A stretch of DNA of 26,266 bases. It comes from VRUE01 sp046733315. GTDB taxonomy: Bacteria > Actinomycetota > Thermoleophilia > Solirubrobacterales > 70-9. The position numbers and the translations under genes were made by a program. The notes beneath the pieces were generated by a model. That model was not told the DNA's origin. It worked only from the letters and a program-made list of their open reading frames with translations, and made no database searches. Shown here piece by piece: positions 7,111 through 13,982 of this stretch. The stretch is from contig JBKPOV010000012.1 of assembly GCA_046733315.1 (NCBI GenBank), forward strand, positions 1 through 26,266, given 5' to 3'. Each line of letters opens with the position of its first letter. Position 1 is the stretch's first letter.

Positions 7111-8501
7111 GGGGTTTGCTCCTCCTGCATCTTGGCGGCCTTGCGGGCGGCGTAGCCCTCGATATTCCGTTGCTCGTTCTCGCTGACGGCGAGCGCCCCG
7201 TCGGGCACGTCGCTCTTGATCACTGCCCCGGCGCCAGTGTAAGCACCGTCGCCGACTTCTACCGGGGCGATCAGCATCGTGTCAACGCCGAGCCGGGCGT
7301 TCTCGCCGATCACAGTCCGGTTCTTGCGGAAACCGTCGTAGTTGGCGGTGATCGAGCCGGCTCCGAGATTGCTGCCAGCGCCGACGTCCGCGTCACCCAC
7401 ATAGGCGAGGTGAGGCACCTTGGCGCCGGCGCCAATGCGCGAGTTCTTGATCTCGACGAAAGTGCCGGCCTTGGCGCCCTGCTCGAGCTGGGCGCCCGGG
7501 CGCAGGTAAGCGAAGGGCCCGACATTGGCGTTGTCGCCGACGACGCAATCGACCAGATAGGAGTGCGGCACCGAGGCGTTGGTGCCGAGCTCGGTGTCGA
7601 TCAAGGTGCTGAGCGGGCCAACGGTGGTGCCGGCGCCGACCTTGGTCTCGCCGCGGAGGCTGGTCCCGGGCTCGATTCGCGCGTCAGGCTCGATCTCGAC
7701 CCCGACGTCCACCCAGGTCGAGCCCGGATCGACGACCGTGACGCCGGCCAGCATGTGGGCCTCGAGAAGACGCTCGCGGGCGAGCCTCTCGACCGCAGCG
7801 AGATCAGCGCGGTTGTTGACACCCATCGTCACCCCGAGGTCCTCGGAGAGGTGGGCAGCGACCTTGTGGCCCGCGTCGCGCAGGGCCGGAATCGCATCGG
7901 GCAAGTAGTACTCGCCCTGGGCGTTCTCGTTGGAGAGCTGCCCGAGCGCCTCGGCGAGTGGGCCCGCCTGGAAGACGTAGGTGCCCGCATTGATCTCACG
8001 AATAGCCAGTTGCTCAGCGCTGGCGTCCCCGGCGGCCTTGGCCTCAACCACACGCTCGACCTCGCCCTCATCGGTGCGAACCACACGGCCGTAGGAACCC
8101 GGCTCATCGAGCTCGATAGTCAGCATCGTCGCCGCAGCCCCCTCCTTCTCGTGGGCGTCGAGGAGGCCGGCAATGTTCTCGGCGGTGATCAACGGGTGGT
8201 CGCCGGAGAGCACCAGAACGGTTTCGGCCTCTTCGATCAGCGGCAGCGCAGCCCGCACCGCTCCTCCCGTCCCGTCGGGCTTAGGTTGGGTCACGATCTC
8301 GACCCGATCGGGCAGGCCCTGGACGATGTCCTGGTTGGGAGAGACGATCGCGGCGACCTGCCCCGCTCCGGCCTCGCGTGCAGCGAGAATCGGCCAAGCG
8401 ACCATCGGCCGCCCACAGACGGGATGCAACATCTTCGGCATCGAAGAGCGCATACGCGTGCCCTCTCCGGCCGCCATGACGAGCACGAGTGGCGAACTCA
8501 C
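7107..8501 (-). CDS. glmU: Bifunctional N-acetylglucosamine-1-phosphate uridyltransferase / glucosamine-1-phosphate acetyltransferase
   Basis: Makes UDP-GlcNAc for peptidoglycan in two steps. The 464-residue product has the N-terminal nucleotidyltransferase (LVMAAGEGTRMRSSMPKMLH, residues 7-26; LSGDHPLIT near 97) and a C-terminal left-handed beta-helix of hexapeptide repeats. The acetyltransferase segment includes FVEIKNSRIG and GAGSITANYDGFRKNRTVIG. Its length and domain order are those of normal GlmU. GTG 8501 has no Shine-Dalgarno, but TACGAT lies six bases upstream, suggesting a leaderless mRNA. It heads the operon glmU-prs-GDPD with four-base overlaps. Confidence 0.98.
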   Translation of the reverse strand: MSSPLVLVMAAGEGTRMRSSMPKMLHPVCGRPMVAWPILAAREAGAGQVAAIVSPNQDIVQGLPDRVEIVTQPKPDGTGGAVRAALPLIEEAETVLVLSGDHPLITAENIAGLLDAHEKEGAAATMLTIELDEPGSYGRVVRTDEGEVERVVEAKAAGDASAEQLAIREINAGTYVFQAGPLAEALGQLSNENAQGEYYLPDAIPALRDAGHKVAAHLSEDLGVTMGVNNRADLAAVERLARERLLEAHMLAGVTVVDPGSTWVDVGVEIEPDARIEPGTSLRGETKVGAGTTVGPLSTLIDTELGTNASVPHSYLVDCVVGDNANVGPFAYLRPGAQLEQGAKAGTFVEIKNSRIGAGAKVPHLAYVGDADVGAGSNLGAGSITANYDGFRKNRTVIGENARLGVDTMLIAPVEVGDGAYTGAGAVIKSDVPDGALAVSENEQRNIEGYAARKAAKMQEEQTP

Positions 8502-8507
8502 CCCAGG

Positions 8508-8513
8508 ATCGTA
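8508..8513 (-). promoter_or_regulatory. Possible -10 element for glmU (leaderless)
   Basis: TACGAT on the minus strand lies six bases before GTG 8501, so transcription would start at or next to the start codon. No -35 match is evident. Confidence 0.4.
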
Positions 8514-8545
8514 GTGGTGAGAGGGGTCATGTGCCCCTCCTCACC

Positions 8546-9118
8546 TCACGTCTCCCGCGAGAGATCCCTGCCAACCAGGGCAACGGAAGTCAGCATCCAG
8601 CCAGCAAAGATCAGGTCGATCCCTACCAGGAGCCCGATCGCCCAATCAGCGCTGCTGGGGAGCTCGACGAGGATGAGGATGCCGACCAGGAGGCCGGCGA
8701 CGCCACTGAGACCGACGAGGCCGGCGCCTTCCTGGCCGCGGGCGGCGAAGGCGACAGCGATCCTGGTCAGTCCCATGAAGAGGAAGTAGATCCCGAGGAC
8801 CAGGGTCAGGGTCAGCGTGCCGTTGTGCGGTTCGACAATCAGCCAGAGGCCGACGACGACCGTCAATAGGGCCCAGATCAAGCGCAGGATCACGCTGCCG
8901 ATCGAGTGCGCCATGAAAGCGCCTGCGACTAGGAACGACCCCGCGATGACGAGGATCCAGCCAATGAAGATCGCGGTCCCTACCGAGGCGACCGCCGGCA
9001 CGAGGATCGCCACGCAACCGATGAAGATCGCCACGACTCCGACGGCCATCAATGCCTTCCAGCTGCGCCGCAACCCCTCACGAATCTCGGGGTCCATGGC
9101 CGCGGTGCGCATCTCCAT
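8546..9118 (-). CDS. DUF308/HdeD family membrane protein
   Basis: A 190-residue integral membrane protein with about six hydrophobic segments arranged as pairs: roughly residues 22-42, 46-67, 76-94, 101-121, 131-151 and 156-180. The pattern and GIYFLFMGLTRIAVAFAARG resemble HdeD/DUF308 proteins, some linked to acid resistance; the role here is unknown. The frame is open back to 9241, but that extension runs antisense through the tRNA. ATG 9118 (MEMRTAAMDPEIREGLRRSW) is chosen because TAGGGT lies seven bases upstream. ATG 9097 is a possible shorter start. Its stop lies upstream of glmU on the same strand, so read-through into glmU is possible. Confidence 0.83.
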   Translation of the reverse strand: MEMRTAAMDPEIREGLRRSWKALMAVGVVAIFIGCVAILVPAVASVGTAIFIGWILVIAGSFLVAGAFMAHSIGSVILRLIWALLTVVVGLWLIVEPHNGTLTLTLVLGIYFLFMGLTRIAVAFAARGQEGAGLVGLSGVAGLLVGILILVELPSSADWAIGLLVGIDLIFAGWMLTSVALVGRDLSRET

Positions 9119-9125
9119 GTGGTGG

Positions 9126-9131
9126 ACCCTA
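9126..9131 (-). promoter_or_regulatory. Possible -10 element for the DUF308 gene (leaderless)
   Basis: TAGGGT on the minus strand lies seven bases before ATG 9118. There is no Shine-Dalgarno for this start, so a leaderless transcript is the simplest reading. Confidence 0.4.
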
Positions 9132-9168
9132 AGCGCCCCGGCGGACGCGCCAACCGTTTCGGTGGCGC

Positions 9169-9174
9169 TAGGCT
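9169..9174 (+). promoter_or_regulatory. Possible -10 element for tRNA-Gln
   Basis: TAGGCT lies ten bases before the mature 5' end of the tRNA, leaving room for a short 5' leader. No good -35 is seen at normal spacing. Confidence 0.3.
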
Positions 9175-9184
9175 CGAAGCTCGT

Positions 9185-9256
9185 TCCGGGATGGTGTAGT
9201 TGGTAGCACGCCAGGTTTTGGTCCTGGAAGCGGGGGTTCAAGTCCTCCTCCCGGAA
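9185..9256 (+). tRNA. tRNA-Gln (anticodon TTG)
   Basis: A 72-base cloverleaf. The acceptor TCCGGGA pairs with TCCCGGA, with discriminator A9256. D stem GTGT/GCAC encloses loop AGTTGGTA. Anticodon stem CCAGG/CCTGG encloses loop TTTTGGT, giving anticodon TTG (reads CAA, and CAG by wobble). T stem GGGGG/CCTCC (one G-T pair) encloses TTCAAGT. CCA is not encoded. The gene stands alone and points towards the end of the regulator gene, which starts nine bases further on. Confidence 0.97.
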
Positions 9257-9264
9257 CTGAGGCG

Positions 9265-10500
9265 CTACTCCTCGTTGCTGCGGCGCACCTTGCCGGCTTC
9301 GGCGCCGGGCTCCATCGCCGGGCCACGCGGGGAGGCGATGCCGAGCACCCGCATGGTTTTGAGGCCGAGGCCGAGCTTCTCGCGACCCTCCGTGGCGGAG
9401 ACGTCATGGCCGCAGAGCTCCTTGACCCGCTCGAGCCGGTAGCGGATCGTGTGGCGGTGGGTGAAGAGCTGTTTGGCGGTTGCGGCGACGTTGCCGTCGT
9501 TGTCGAGGTAGGCCTCCACCGTCGTCACCAGCTCGGTCTCGTACTGCTCGTCGTAGGCGACGAGGGGGGCGATCGTCTCAGCGTAGAAGCGCTCCAGCTC
9601 GCGCGGGTCCTCGCTCATCGCCGGCAGCAGTAGTCGATAGGAGCCGGTGTCCTCGAAGGCCAGCAGCGGGCGTCCTTCGGCCTCGCCGACGTTGACCGCC
9701 AGGCGGGCCTCGTTGCCAGCGCGGTAGAGGTCAACCGGGTCGGCGGCGTGGCGGCTGCGCCCGATCGTCAGGTGGAAGCCGGAGAGGCTGTCCTCCAGCT
9801 CCCGCGCCAGGCCGGTTGCGGCGCGCTCGACGCGGACGTCGTTCTCGGCCGGGACGATCACCGCGATCTCGGCCGCCTCCTCCCCATCGGGACTGGCCAG
9901 CGAGCCCGGGGCGAGTGAGCGCAGCGCCCGCTGCGCCAGGGTCAGCACGCGGGCGCGCCACTCGCCGGTCTGTGCCGCACGCGGCGCCGCGTGCAAGATC
10001 AGCACTCCCGCCCCCTGCTCGAGATCGGCGCCGAGCTCGGCGCCGCGGGCGAGGATGTCGCCGCGGTCGGTCACCTCGCGGGCCAGCACCGCGGCGACGA
10101 AAGTCCCAGCCATCTCCTCGCTCTCCCACTCCGGCGAGCGCGAGCGCTCCAGCTCGAGGGCGAGCAACGTCGTCACCATGCGAGCGATTGCCGGATCGGG
10201 CGGCGTCGATCCGCGGTAGCGCAGCTCGCCCACGGCGCTGTCCGCAACCCGCAACTCGACCCGCGTTACCTGCTCGCCACCGGCCAGCAGCTTCTTCTCC
10301 TGATCAGGCGATGCTCCCGCCACGGCCAAGACGGCGCTGGAGCGGTCGATCAGGACGACGCTGGCGCCGAGAACTTTGGCCGCGGCGCGAGCGACCGCGG
10401 GCAATCCAGCGCCCGATTCGACCGCCTCGGCGAGCGCGTCGAGGGTGCCCTCTTCCTGCGCGCTTGCAGGCGTTTTCGTCCCTTTGGAGGCCGCTGGCAT
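9265..10500 (-). CDS. PucR/CdaR-type transcriptional regulator
   Basis: About 411 residues. The C-terminus carries the PucR helix-turn-helix (ETELVTTVEAYLDNDGNVAA, then TAKQLFTHRHTIRYRLERVK). The centre resembles the GGDEF-like region of CdaR proteins (HLTIGRSRHAADPVDLYRAG). The N-terminal part (about 25-95, with LGASVVLIDRSSAVLAVAGA) resembles a small-ligand sensing domain. Such proteins usually control purine, amino-acid or sugar-acid catabolism; no target gene is obvious nearby. The frame opens at ATG 10509. I prefer ATG 10500 because GATAAT (10508-10513) lies seven bases before it and overlaps the upstream ATG. The 3' end faces tRNA-Gln. Confidence 0.87.
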   Translation of the reverse strand: MPAASKGTKTPASAQEEGTLDALAEAVESGAGLPAVARAAAKVLGASVVLIDRSSAVLAVAGASPDQEKKLLAGGEQVTRVELRVADSAVGELRYRGSTPPDPAIARMVTTLLALELERSRSPEWESEEMAGTFVAAVLAREVTDRGDILARGAELGADLEQGAGVLILHAAPRAAQTGEWRARVLTLAQRALRSLAPGSLASPDGEEAAEIAVIVPAENDVRVERAATGLARELEDSLSGFHLTIGRSRHAADPVDLYRAGNEARLAVNVGEAEGRPLLAFEDTGSYRLLLPAMSEDPRELERFYAETIAPLVAYDEQYETELVTTVEAYLDNDGNVAATAKQLFTHRHTIRYRLERVKELCGHDVSATEGREKLGLGLKTMRVLGIASPRGPAMEPGAEAGKVRRSNEE

Positions 10501-10507
10501 GGCCCCC

Positions 10508-10513
10508 ATTATC
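10508..10513 (-). promoter_or_regulatory. Possible -10 element for the PucR-type gene (leaderless)
   Basis: GATAAT on the minus strand lies seven bases before ATG 10500. It overlaps the more upstream ATG 10509, so a transcript from this promoter would exclude that start. Confidence 0.4.
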
Positions 10514-10518
10514 CCCAG

Positions 10519-10782
10519 CTAGTTGCCGTTTAGGAGATTGGCGATGTCGTTGTAGTAGTAGACGATCGCCAGCCCGGCGACGACGCCCACGAGCACCAGC
10601 GCCGCAAGCACGAAGACCGAGAGGACTCCCGCTGCCGCCTTCTCCCAGATTCGACCGTAGGAACTGAGCGCCGGCACCAGGATCAGCCCGACGAAGGTGG
10701 TCAGGGTGATCAGCCCGGCGGCGGCGAACAGCAGGTACTCATTCTCAATCTTCTGCAGTGCCAGCGGCAACACGGCGATCAT
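10519..10782 (-). CDS. Small membrane protein, unknown function
   Basis: About 87 residues with two long hydrophobic segments: YLLFAAAGLITLTTFVGLIL (about 16-35) and AAGVLSVFVLAALVLVGVVA (about 50-69). A polar IWEK linker lies between them. I do not recognise a named family. The reading frame overlaps the end of the DedA-PAP2 gene by 38 bases if ATG 10782 is used. GTG 10773 and TTG 10770 are equally possible, the last giving MPLALQKIENEYLLF. No Shine-Dalgarno is visible, so translation may depend on coupling to the upstream gene. Confidence 0.6.
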   Translation of the reverse strand: MIAVLPLALQKIENEYLLFAAAGLITLTTFVGLILVPALSSYGRIWEKAAAGVLSVFVLAALVLVGVVAGLAIVYYYNDIANLLNGN

Positions 10783-12259
10783 TCTGGCGCACCGTCGTGA
10801 TGACAAGCGCGACGGCCGCGCAGAGCGAGAAGGATGTGGCTCCCAGAGCCCAACCGGCGCTCACGTCGCTGAGGTAGTGAACGTTGAGGTAGACCCGGGA
10901 AAGGCCGACGAGAGCCGTCAGCGCGATGCCGGCCGTGACGACGAGAGTGCCGCGCGCCATGCCCGGTCGCAGGCGCATCACGATCGTCACCGCGAGCCAG
11001 ACGTAGAAGGTCGAGTAGGCGGCGTGCACGCTGGGGAACGACGGCCCTGAAGTGTCGATCAGACCGCCCGCGGGCCGTGGCCGGTCGACCGCGTCCTTGA
11101 TCTCGTGGGCGCCCGCGAAGATCAGCACGACGCCGCCGAGCAGGACGCCGAGCTCCGCCCAGCGCCGCCGGGCCACGAGCAGCGCCGCGGCCGCGAGCGC
11201 CAGCAGGCCGGTCACCGCAGATGAGCCGAGCTGGGTGAAGGCCTTGGCAAGGTCGGTCAGCCAGCCCGCCCGCAGCCGTTCGGCGATTTCGATCGCCGTC
11301 GTGTCGCCCGGCGTCGGGCCGGCGTCGCCGTTGACGATCACCGTGTAGGCGATCAGGACGAAGCTGGAAACGGCGAGGATCGCCATCAACGAGGTGAACT
11401 CGAGGCCGAAGGTGCCACCGGGCGTGACCCGCTCCCAGAGGAACTGCAGCTGCGGGCTGAACCGGCGCGTCAGCGAGACGAGCCAGCGAGTCGCCGCGTG
11501 CGCATCCAACCAGGCGACGATGGCCCGCCGGTTCTCCTCGACGCGGAGATAACGGACCGCGGCGACCACGATCACGATCACGACGATCGTCGTAGCCAGC
11601 AAGAAGGCGCCGCGGCCGGCGTACTCGGCGGCGCTCTCGATGCTGCGCGAGAAGAAGTAGCCGACCAGGATGTGGGCGCTGGCCCAGAGCCCTGTGCCGA
11701 GGATGCTGTAGGGGACGAAGTCGCGGTAGCGCATGCCGGAGCTGCCGGCGATGAACGGGGCGAAGGCGCGCACGAGGCTGATGAAGCGGCCGATGAAGAT
11801 CGTCTTGCCGCCGTGGCGGGAGAAGTAGTCCTCGACCTTTTCGAAGCGCTCGTGGCCGATCCCGACCCGCGGCCCGTGCTTGATCACGAACTCGCGGCCG
11901 AGCCGCCGGCCGACGAAGAAGCTGGTCGTATCGCCCGCCCAGGCCGAGAACCAAGCGATCGCGATCAGCAGGTAGATGTTGATCGCGCCCTGGCCGGCGA
12001 CGGCACCGCCGAGCAGCATCACGGTCTCGCCGGGTACGACCAGGCCGACGAAAGCGCCGGTCTCGGCGAAGGCGAAGAACCCGACGAGCAGGTAGGTCCA
12101 GGCGCCGAGCGTGTTGGAGACGTCTTCGAGCAAGCCCTGCAGGTCGAGGTGACCGAGCTGGCGGCTAATCAGGTAGTAGCCGAAGGCGACCGCGGCGGCA
12201 ATCACCGCGATCAGCACACGTTTGCGGTTTTTGCCCCCTCCCTCGCCGGGCAGCTTCAC
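10745..12259 (-). CDS. DedA (VTT/SNARE-associated) - PAP2 phosphatase fusion membrane protein
   Basis: A 504-residue two-domain membrane protein. Residues about 15-240 form a DedA/VTT domain, with FAETGAFVGLVVPGETVML (64-82), GRRLGREFVIKHGPRVG (117-133) and FIGRFISLVRAFAPFIAGSS (155-174). Residues about 290-490 form a PAP2 phosphatase with all three motifs: K388-x6-R395-P396, PSVH (409-412) and SRx5Hx3D (S454 R455 H461 D465). PAP2 enzymes remove phosphate from lipid phosphates such as undecaprenyl diphosphate or phosphatidate. DedA proteins include undecaprenyl-phosphate and phospholipid translocases. A link to lipid-carrier recycling is therefore an attractive inference. GTG 12259 overlaps the ispE stop (GTGA) and has a purine-rich GGGGAGGGG upstream. 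Confidence 0.92.
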   Translation of the reverse strand: MKLPGEGGGKNRKRVLIAVIAAAVAFGYYLISRQLGHLDLQGLLEDVSNTLGAWTYLLVGFFAFAETGAFVGLVVPGETVMLLGGAVAGQGAINIYLLIAIAWFSAWAGDTTSFFVGRRLGREFVIKHGPRVGIGHERFEKVEDYFSRHGGKTIFIGRFISLVRAFAPFIAGSSGMRYRDFVPYSILGTGLWASAHILVGYFFSRSIESAAEYAGRGAFLLATTIVVIVIVVAAVRYLRVEENRRAIVAWLDAHAATRWLVSLTRRFSPQLQFLWERVTPGGTFGLEFTSLMAILAVSSFVLIAYTVIVNGDAGPTPGDTTAIEIAERLRAGWLTDLAKAFTQLGSSAVTGLLALAAAALLVARRRWAELGVLLGGVVLIFAGAHEIKDAVDRPRPAGGLIDTSGPSFPSVHAAYSTFYVWLAVTIVMRLRPGMARGTLVVTAGIALTALVGLSRVYLNVHYLSDVSAGWALGATSFSLCAAVALVITTVRQNDRRVAAGTAED

Positions 12260-13149
12260 GGCCCCCTCCCCGCCTCGCAGACGATCGCGTCGTCGCGATC
12301 GAGCCCGCTCGCCGCCTCCTGCGCCGCAGCGAGCGTGTCGAAGAGCCCAAACGCGGTCGGCCCCGAGCCGGTGAGCAGAGCATGAGGAGCACCAGCGGCA
12401 CGCAGCGCGTCGAGCGCGTCGCCGATGTCCGGCCGCAGCGAGCAAGCGGCCGGCTCGAGGTCGTTGACGAGCAGCTCGGGAAAGGCGAGCGGTGAGGCGC
12501 CAGCGCCTGCCGCCGCCCGCAGTCCCCCCTCCAGCTCGTCGAGCTCTTCCGCGGTGCGGCCGAGGCCGAGCCGATCCGCCTCGGCAAAAACCGCGGCAGT
12601 GGCGAGCCCTCCTCCCCCTGGCAGGAGGACGACGGCGTGCGACGCCGGCTCCGGCAACCGCTCGACTCTCTCCCCCGCGCCGCGCACAAGGGCGAGCGCC
12701 GGCCTCAGCTGCGAGGGCACATCGGCGCCCAGCTCAAGCGCGATCTCGTCCAGGCCCGCAACCTCTCCAGCGGCCAGGCGGAGGATCGCCGCCGCGTCGG
12801 CGCTGCCGCCGCCGAGTCCGGCGGCGACCGGGATGCGCTTCTCGATCTCGACCCGCAGCGGCGGGTGCCGCCAGCCACGCTCGCGCAGGGCGGCGAGCGC
12901 CCGCGCGACCAGGTTCTCTCCCTCAACTCCCGGGCAGACCACTTCGTCGCGCTCGGCGCCCATCCGACTTTGACCCCCTCCTGGTGTGGTCAATGTCGGA
13001 AGCGTGATCAGGTCGGCAAGGGTGAGTGGCTCGAACAGCGAGCAGAGCTCGTGCAAGCCGTCCTCGCGACGGGCGCCGAGGTAGAGGCAGAGGTTGAGCT
13101 TGGCTGGAGCAGAGATCCGCAAAGGGGTATGTCCCGGTAGGGGTTCCAC
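12256..13149 (-). CDS. ispE: 4-diphosphocytidyl-2-C-methyl-D-erythritol kinase with a repeat-encoded insert
   Basis: GHMP kinase of the MEP isoprenoid pathway; phosphorylates CDP-ME. Motifs are APAKLNLCLYLG (14-25), DGLHELCSLFEPL (30-42), the ATP loop PVAAGLGGGSADAAA and the C-terminal LLTGSGPTAFGLFD. Residues 51-62 (PTLTTPGGGQSR) are encoded exactly by a 36-bp palindrome, in the region between the N-terminal strand and DEVVCPGVEGENLVARA. GTG 13149 lies inside the 117-bp hairpin. A TTG at 13122, directly outside it, gives MRISAPAKLNL and fits the family start better; neither has a Shine-Dalgarno. The stop overlaps the DedA-PAP2 start by four bases. Confidence 0.92.
   Translation of the reverse strand: MEPLPGHTPLRISAPAKLNLCLYLGARREDGLHELCSLFEPLTLADLITLPTLTTPGGGQSRMGAERDEVVCPGVEGENLVARALAALRERGWRHPPLRVEIEKRIPVAAGLGGGSADAAAILRLAAGEVAGLDEIALELGADVPSQLRPALALVRGAGERVERLPEPASHAVVLLPGGGGLATAAVFAEADRLGLGRTAEELDELEGGLRAAAGAGASPLAFPELLVNDLEPAACSLRPDIGDALDALRAAGAPHALLTGSGPTAFGLFDTLAAAQEAASGLDRDDAIVCEAGRGP
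12964..12999. repeat. 36-bp palindrome inside ispE
   Basis: Arms CCGACTTTGACC and GGTCAATGTCGG (one mismatch) surround a 12-base centre. Its reverse complement matches the copy at 22408-22443 at 32 of 36 positions. The length is exactly 12 codons and the ispE frame stays open through it, so it is an in-phase insertion. Confidence 0.85.
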
Positions 13150-13239
13150 TTAACTTTTTCGGTGGAGTGGAAGTTGTCTACCGTGGGCGGGGTGGGCGAA
13201 AAAGTACAAGACGCTCCACCCCTACCGGGACATACCCCT
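13123..13239. repeat. 117-bp two-stem hairpin element, copy A (between rsmA and ispE)
   Basis: The outer stem is a perfect 22-bp inverted repeat (13123-13144 with 13218-13239). Next comes an asymmetric internal loop (TCCACTTA on the left, ACAAGACGCTCC on the right). The inner 9-bp stem is ACTTTTTCG/CGAAAAAGT (13153-13161 with 13197-13205), with a 35-base apex. It shares the inner 12 bases of the outer stem and the internal loop with copy B, but its outermost 10 bp and its apex differ. The rsmA stop codon and the GTG start available to ispE lie within it. Confidence 0.9.
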
Positions 13240-13980
13240 GGCCAATGCTCGGAACTCATCGGGAGAGAGCTGCTCGGCGCGGCTGTCCACTGGTAGGCCG
13301 AGCGCCTCGAGCGCAGATCTGATCGCGTCCAGCGAGCCGGGCCGCACGTGCTCGACCGAGCGTGCGAGTGCCTTGCGGCGGTGGGCGAAGGCAGCCCTGA
13401 CCAGATCGCGCGTCGCCGGGTCGGCGCCCGGGCCGGTGCGGCGCAGGGCCAGGATCGCCGAGTCGACGCGAGGCCGCGGGCGGAAGACCGCGGGGTCGAC
13501 CTTGCGCAGCAGGCGGACCTCGCAAGCCAGCTGGACGATCACGCTGGGCGACCCGTAGGTGCGGCTGCCGGGCGCGGCGCGCAGCCGGTCGGCGATCTCG
13601 CGCTGCACCATCACGGTCCAGGACCGCAGCGAGGGCAGCTGCTCGATCGTGCGCAGGATCACCGGGGTCGCCACCGCGTAGGGGAGGTTGGAGACGACGG
13701 TCGTCGGCACCGGCCGCAGCGCCGCAAAATCGATCCGCATTGCGTCCTCCCAGTGCAGGCTCACGTTCGGCCGCGAGGCCAGGGGCGCTAGGACGTCCTC
13801 GAGCCGCCGGTCGAGCTCAACCGAGTGCAAGTGGGTCGTCACCGCGGCCAAGCGCTCGCTCAACACGCCTTCGCCGGCGCCGACCTCGAGCACCACGTCG
13901 CCCTCACTCAACTCCGCGTCGCGGACGATCGCGTCGAGCAGGTTCGGGTCGGACAGGAAGTTCTGCCCAAGTCTGACCAC
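13222..13980 (-). CDS. rsmA: 16S rRNA (adenine1518/1519-N6)-dimethyltransferase
   Basis: SAM-dependent enzyme that dimethylates two adenines near the 3' end of 16S rRNA (KsgA family). The 252-residue product has GQNFLSDPNLLDAIV near the N-terminus, SAM-binding motif I VVLEVGAGEGVLSERL (about 29-44), the acidic motif VELDRR, catalytic NLPYAVATPVI (about 98-108) and the C-terminal FAHRRKALARS. Its length is normal to slightly short. The last residues (GMSR) and the TAG stop come from the outer arm of the palindromic element, so the native 3' end was probably altered by its insertion. GTG 13980 lies two bases after the tatD stop. Confidence 0.95.
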   Translation of the reverse strand: MVRLGQNFLSDPNLLDAIVRDAELSEGDVVLEVGAGEGVLSERLAAVTTHLHSVELDRRLEDVLAPLASRPNVSLHWEDAMRIDFAALRPVPTTVVSNLPYAVATPVILRTIEQLPSLRSWTVMVQREIADRLRAAPGSRTYGSPSVIVQLACEVRLLRKVDPAVFRPRPRVDSAILALRRTGPGADPATRDLVRAAFAHRRKALARSVEHVRPGSLDAIRSALEALGLPVDSRAEQLSPDEFRALARGMSR

Positions 13981-13982
13981 GG

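Noticed and set aside
7116..8789. Long plus-strand open frame of 557 codons
   Set aside because: It is antisense to glmU, which has full family motifs. GC-rich genes give such shadow frames, and its translation has no recognisable domain.
12260..12445. N-terminal extension of the DedA-PAP2 frame
   Set aside because: Overlaps the ispE C-terminus in another frame; GTG 12259 has a ribosome-binding site and a four-base overlap.
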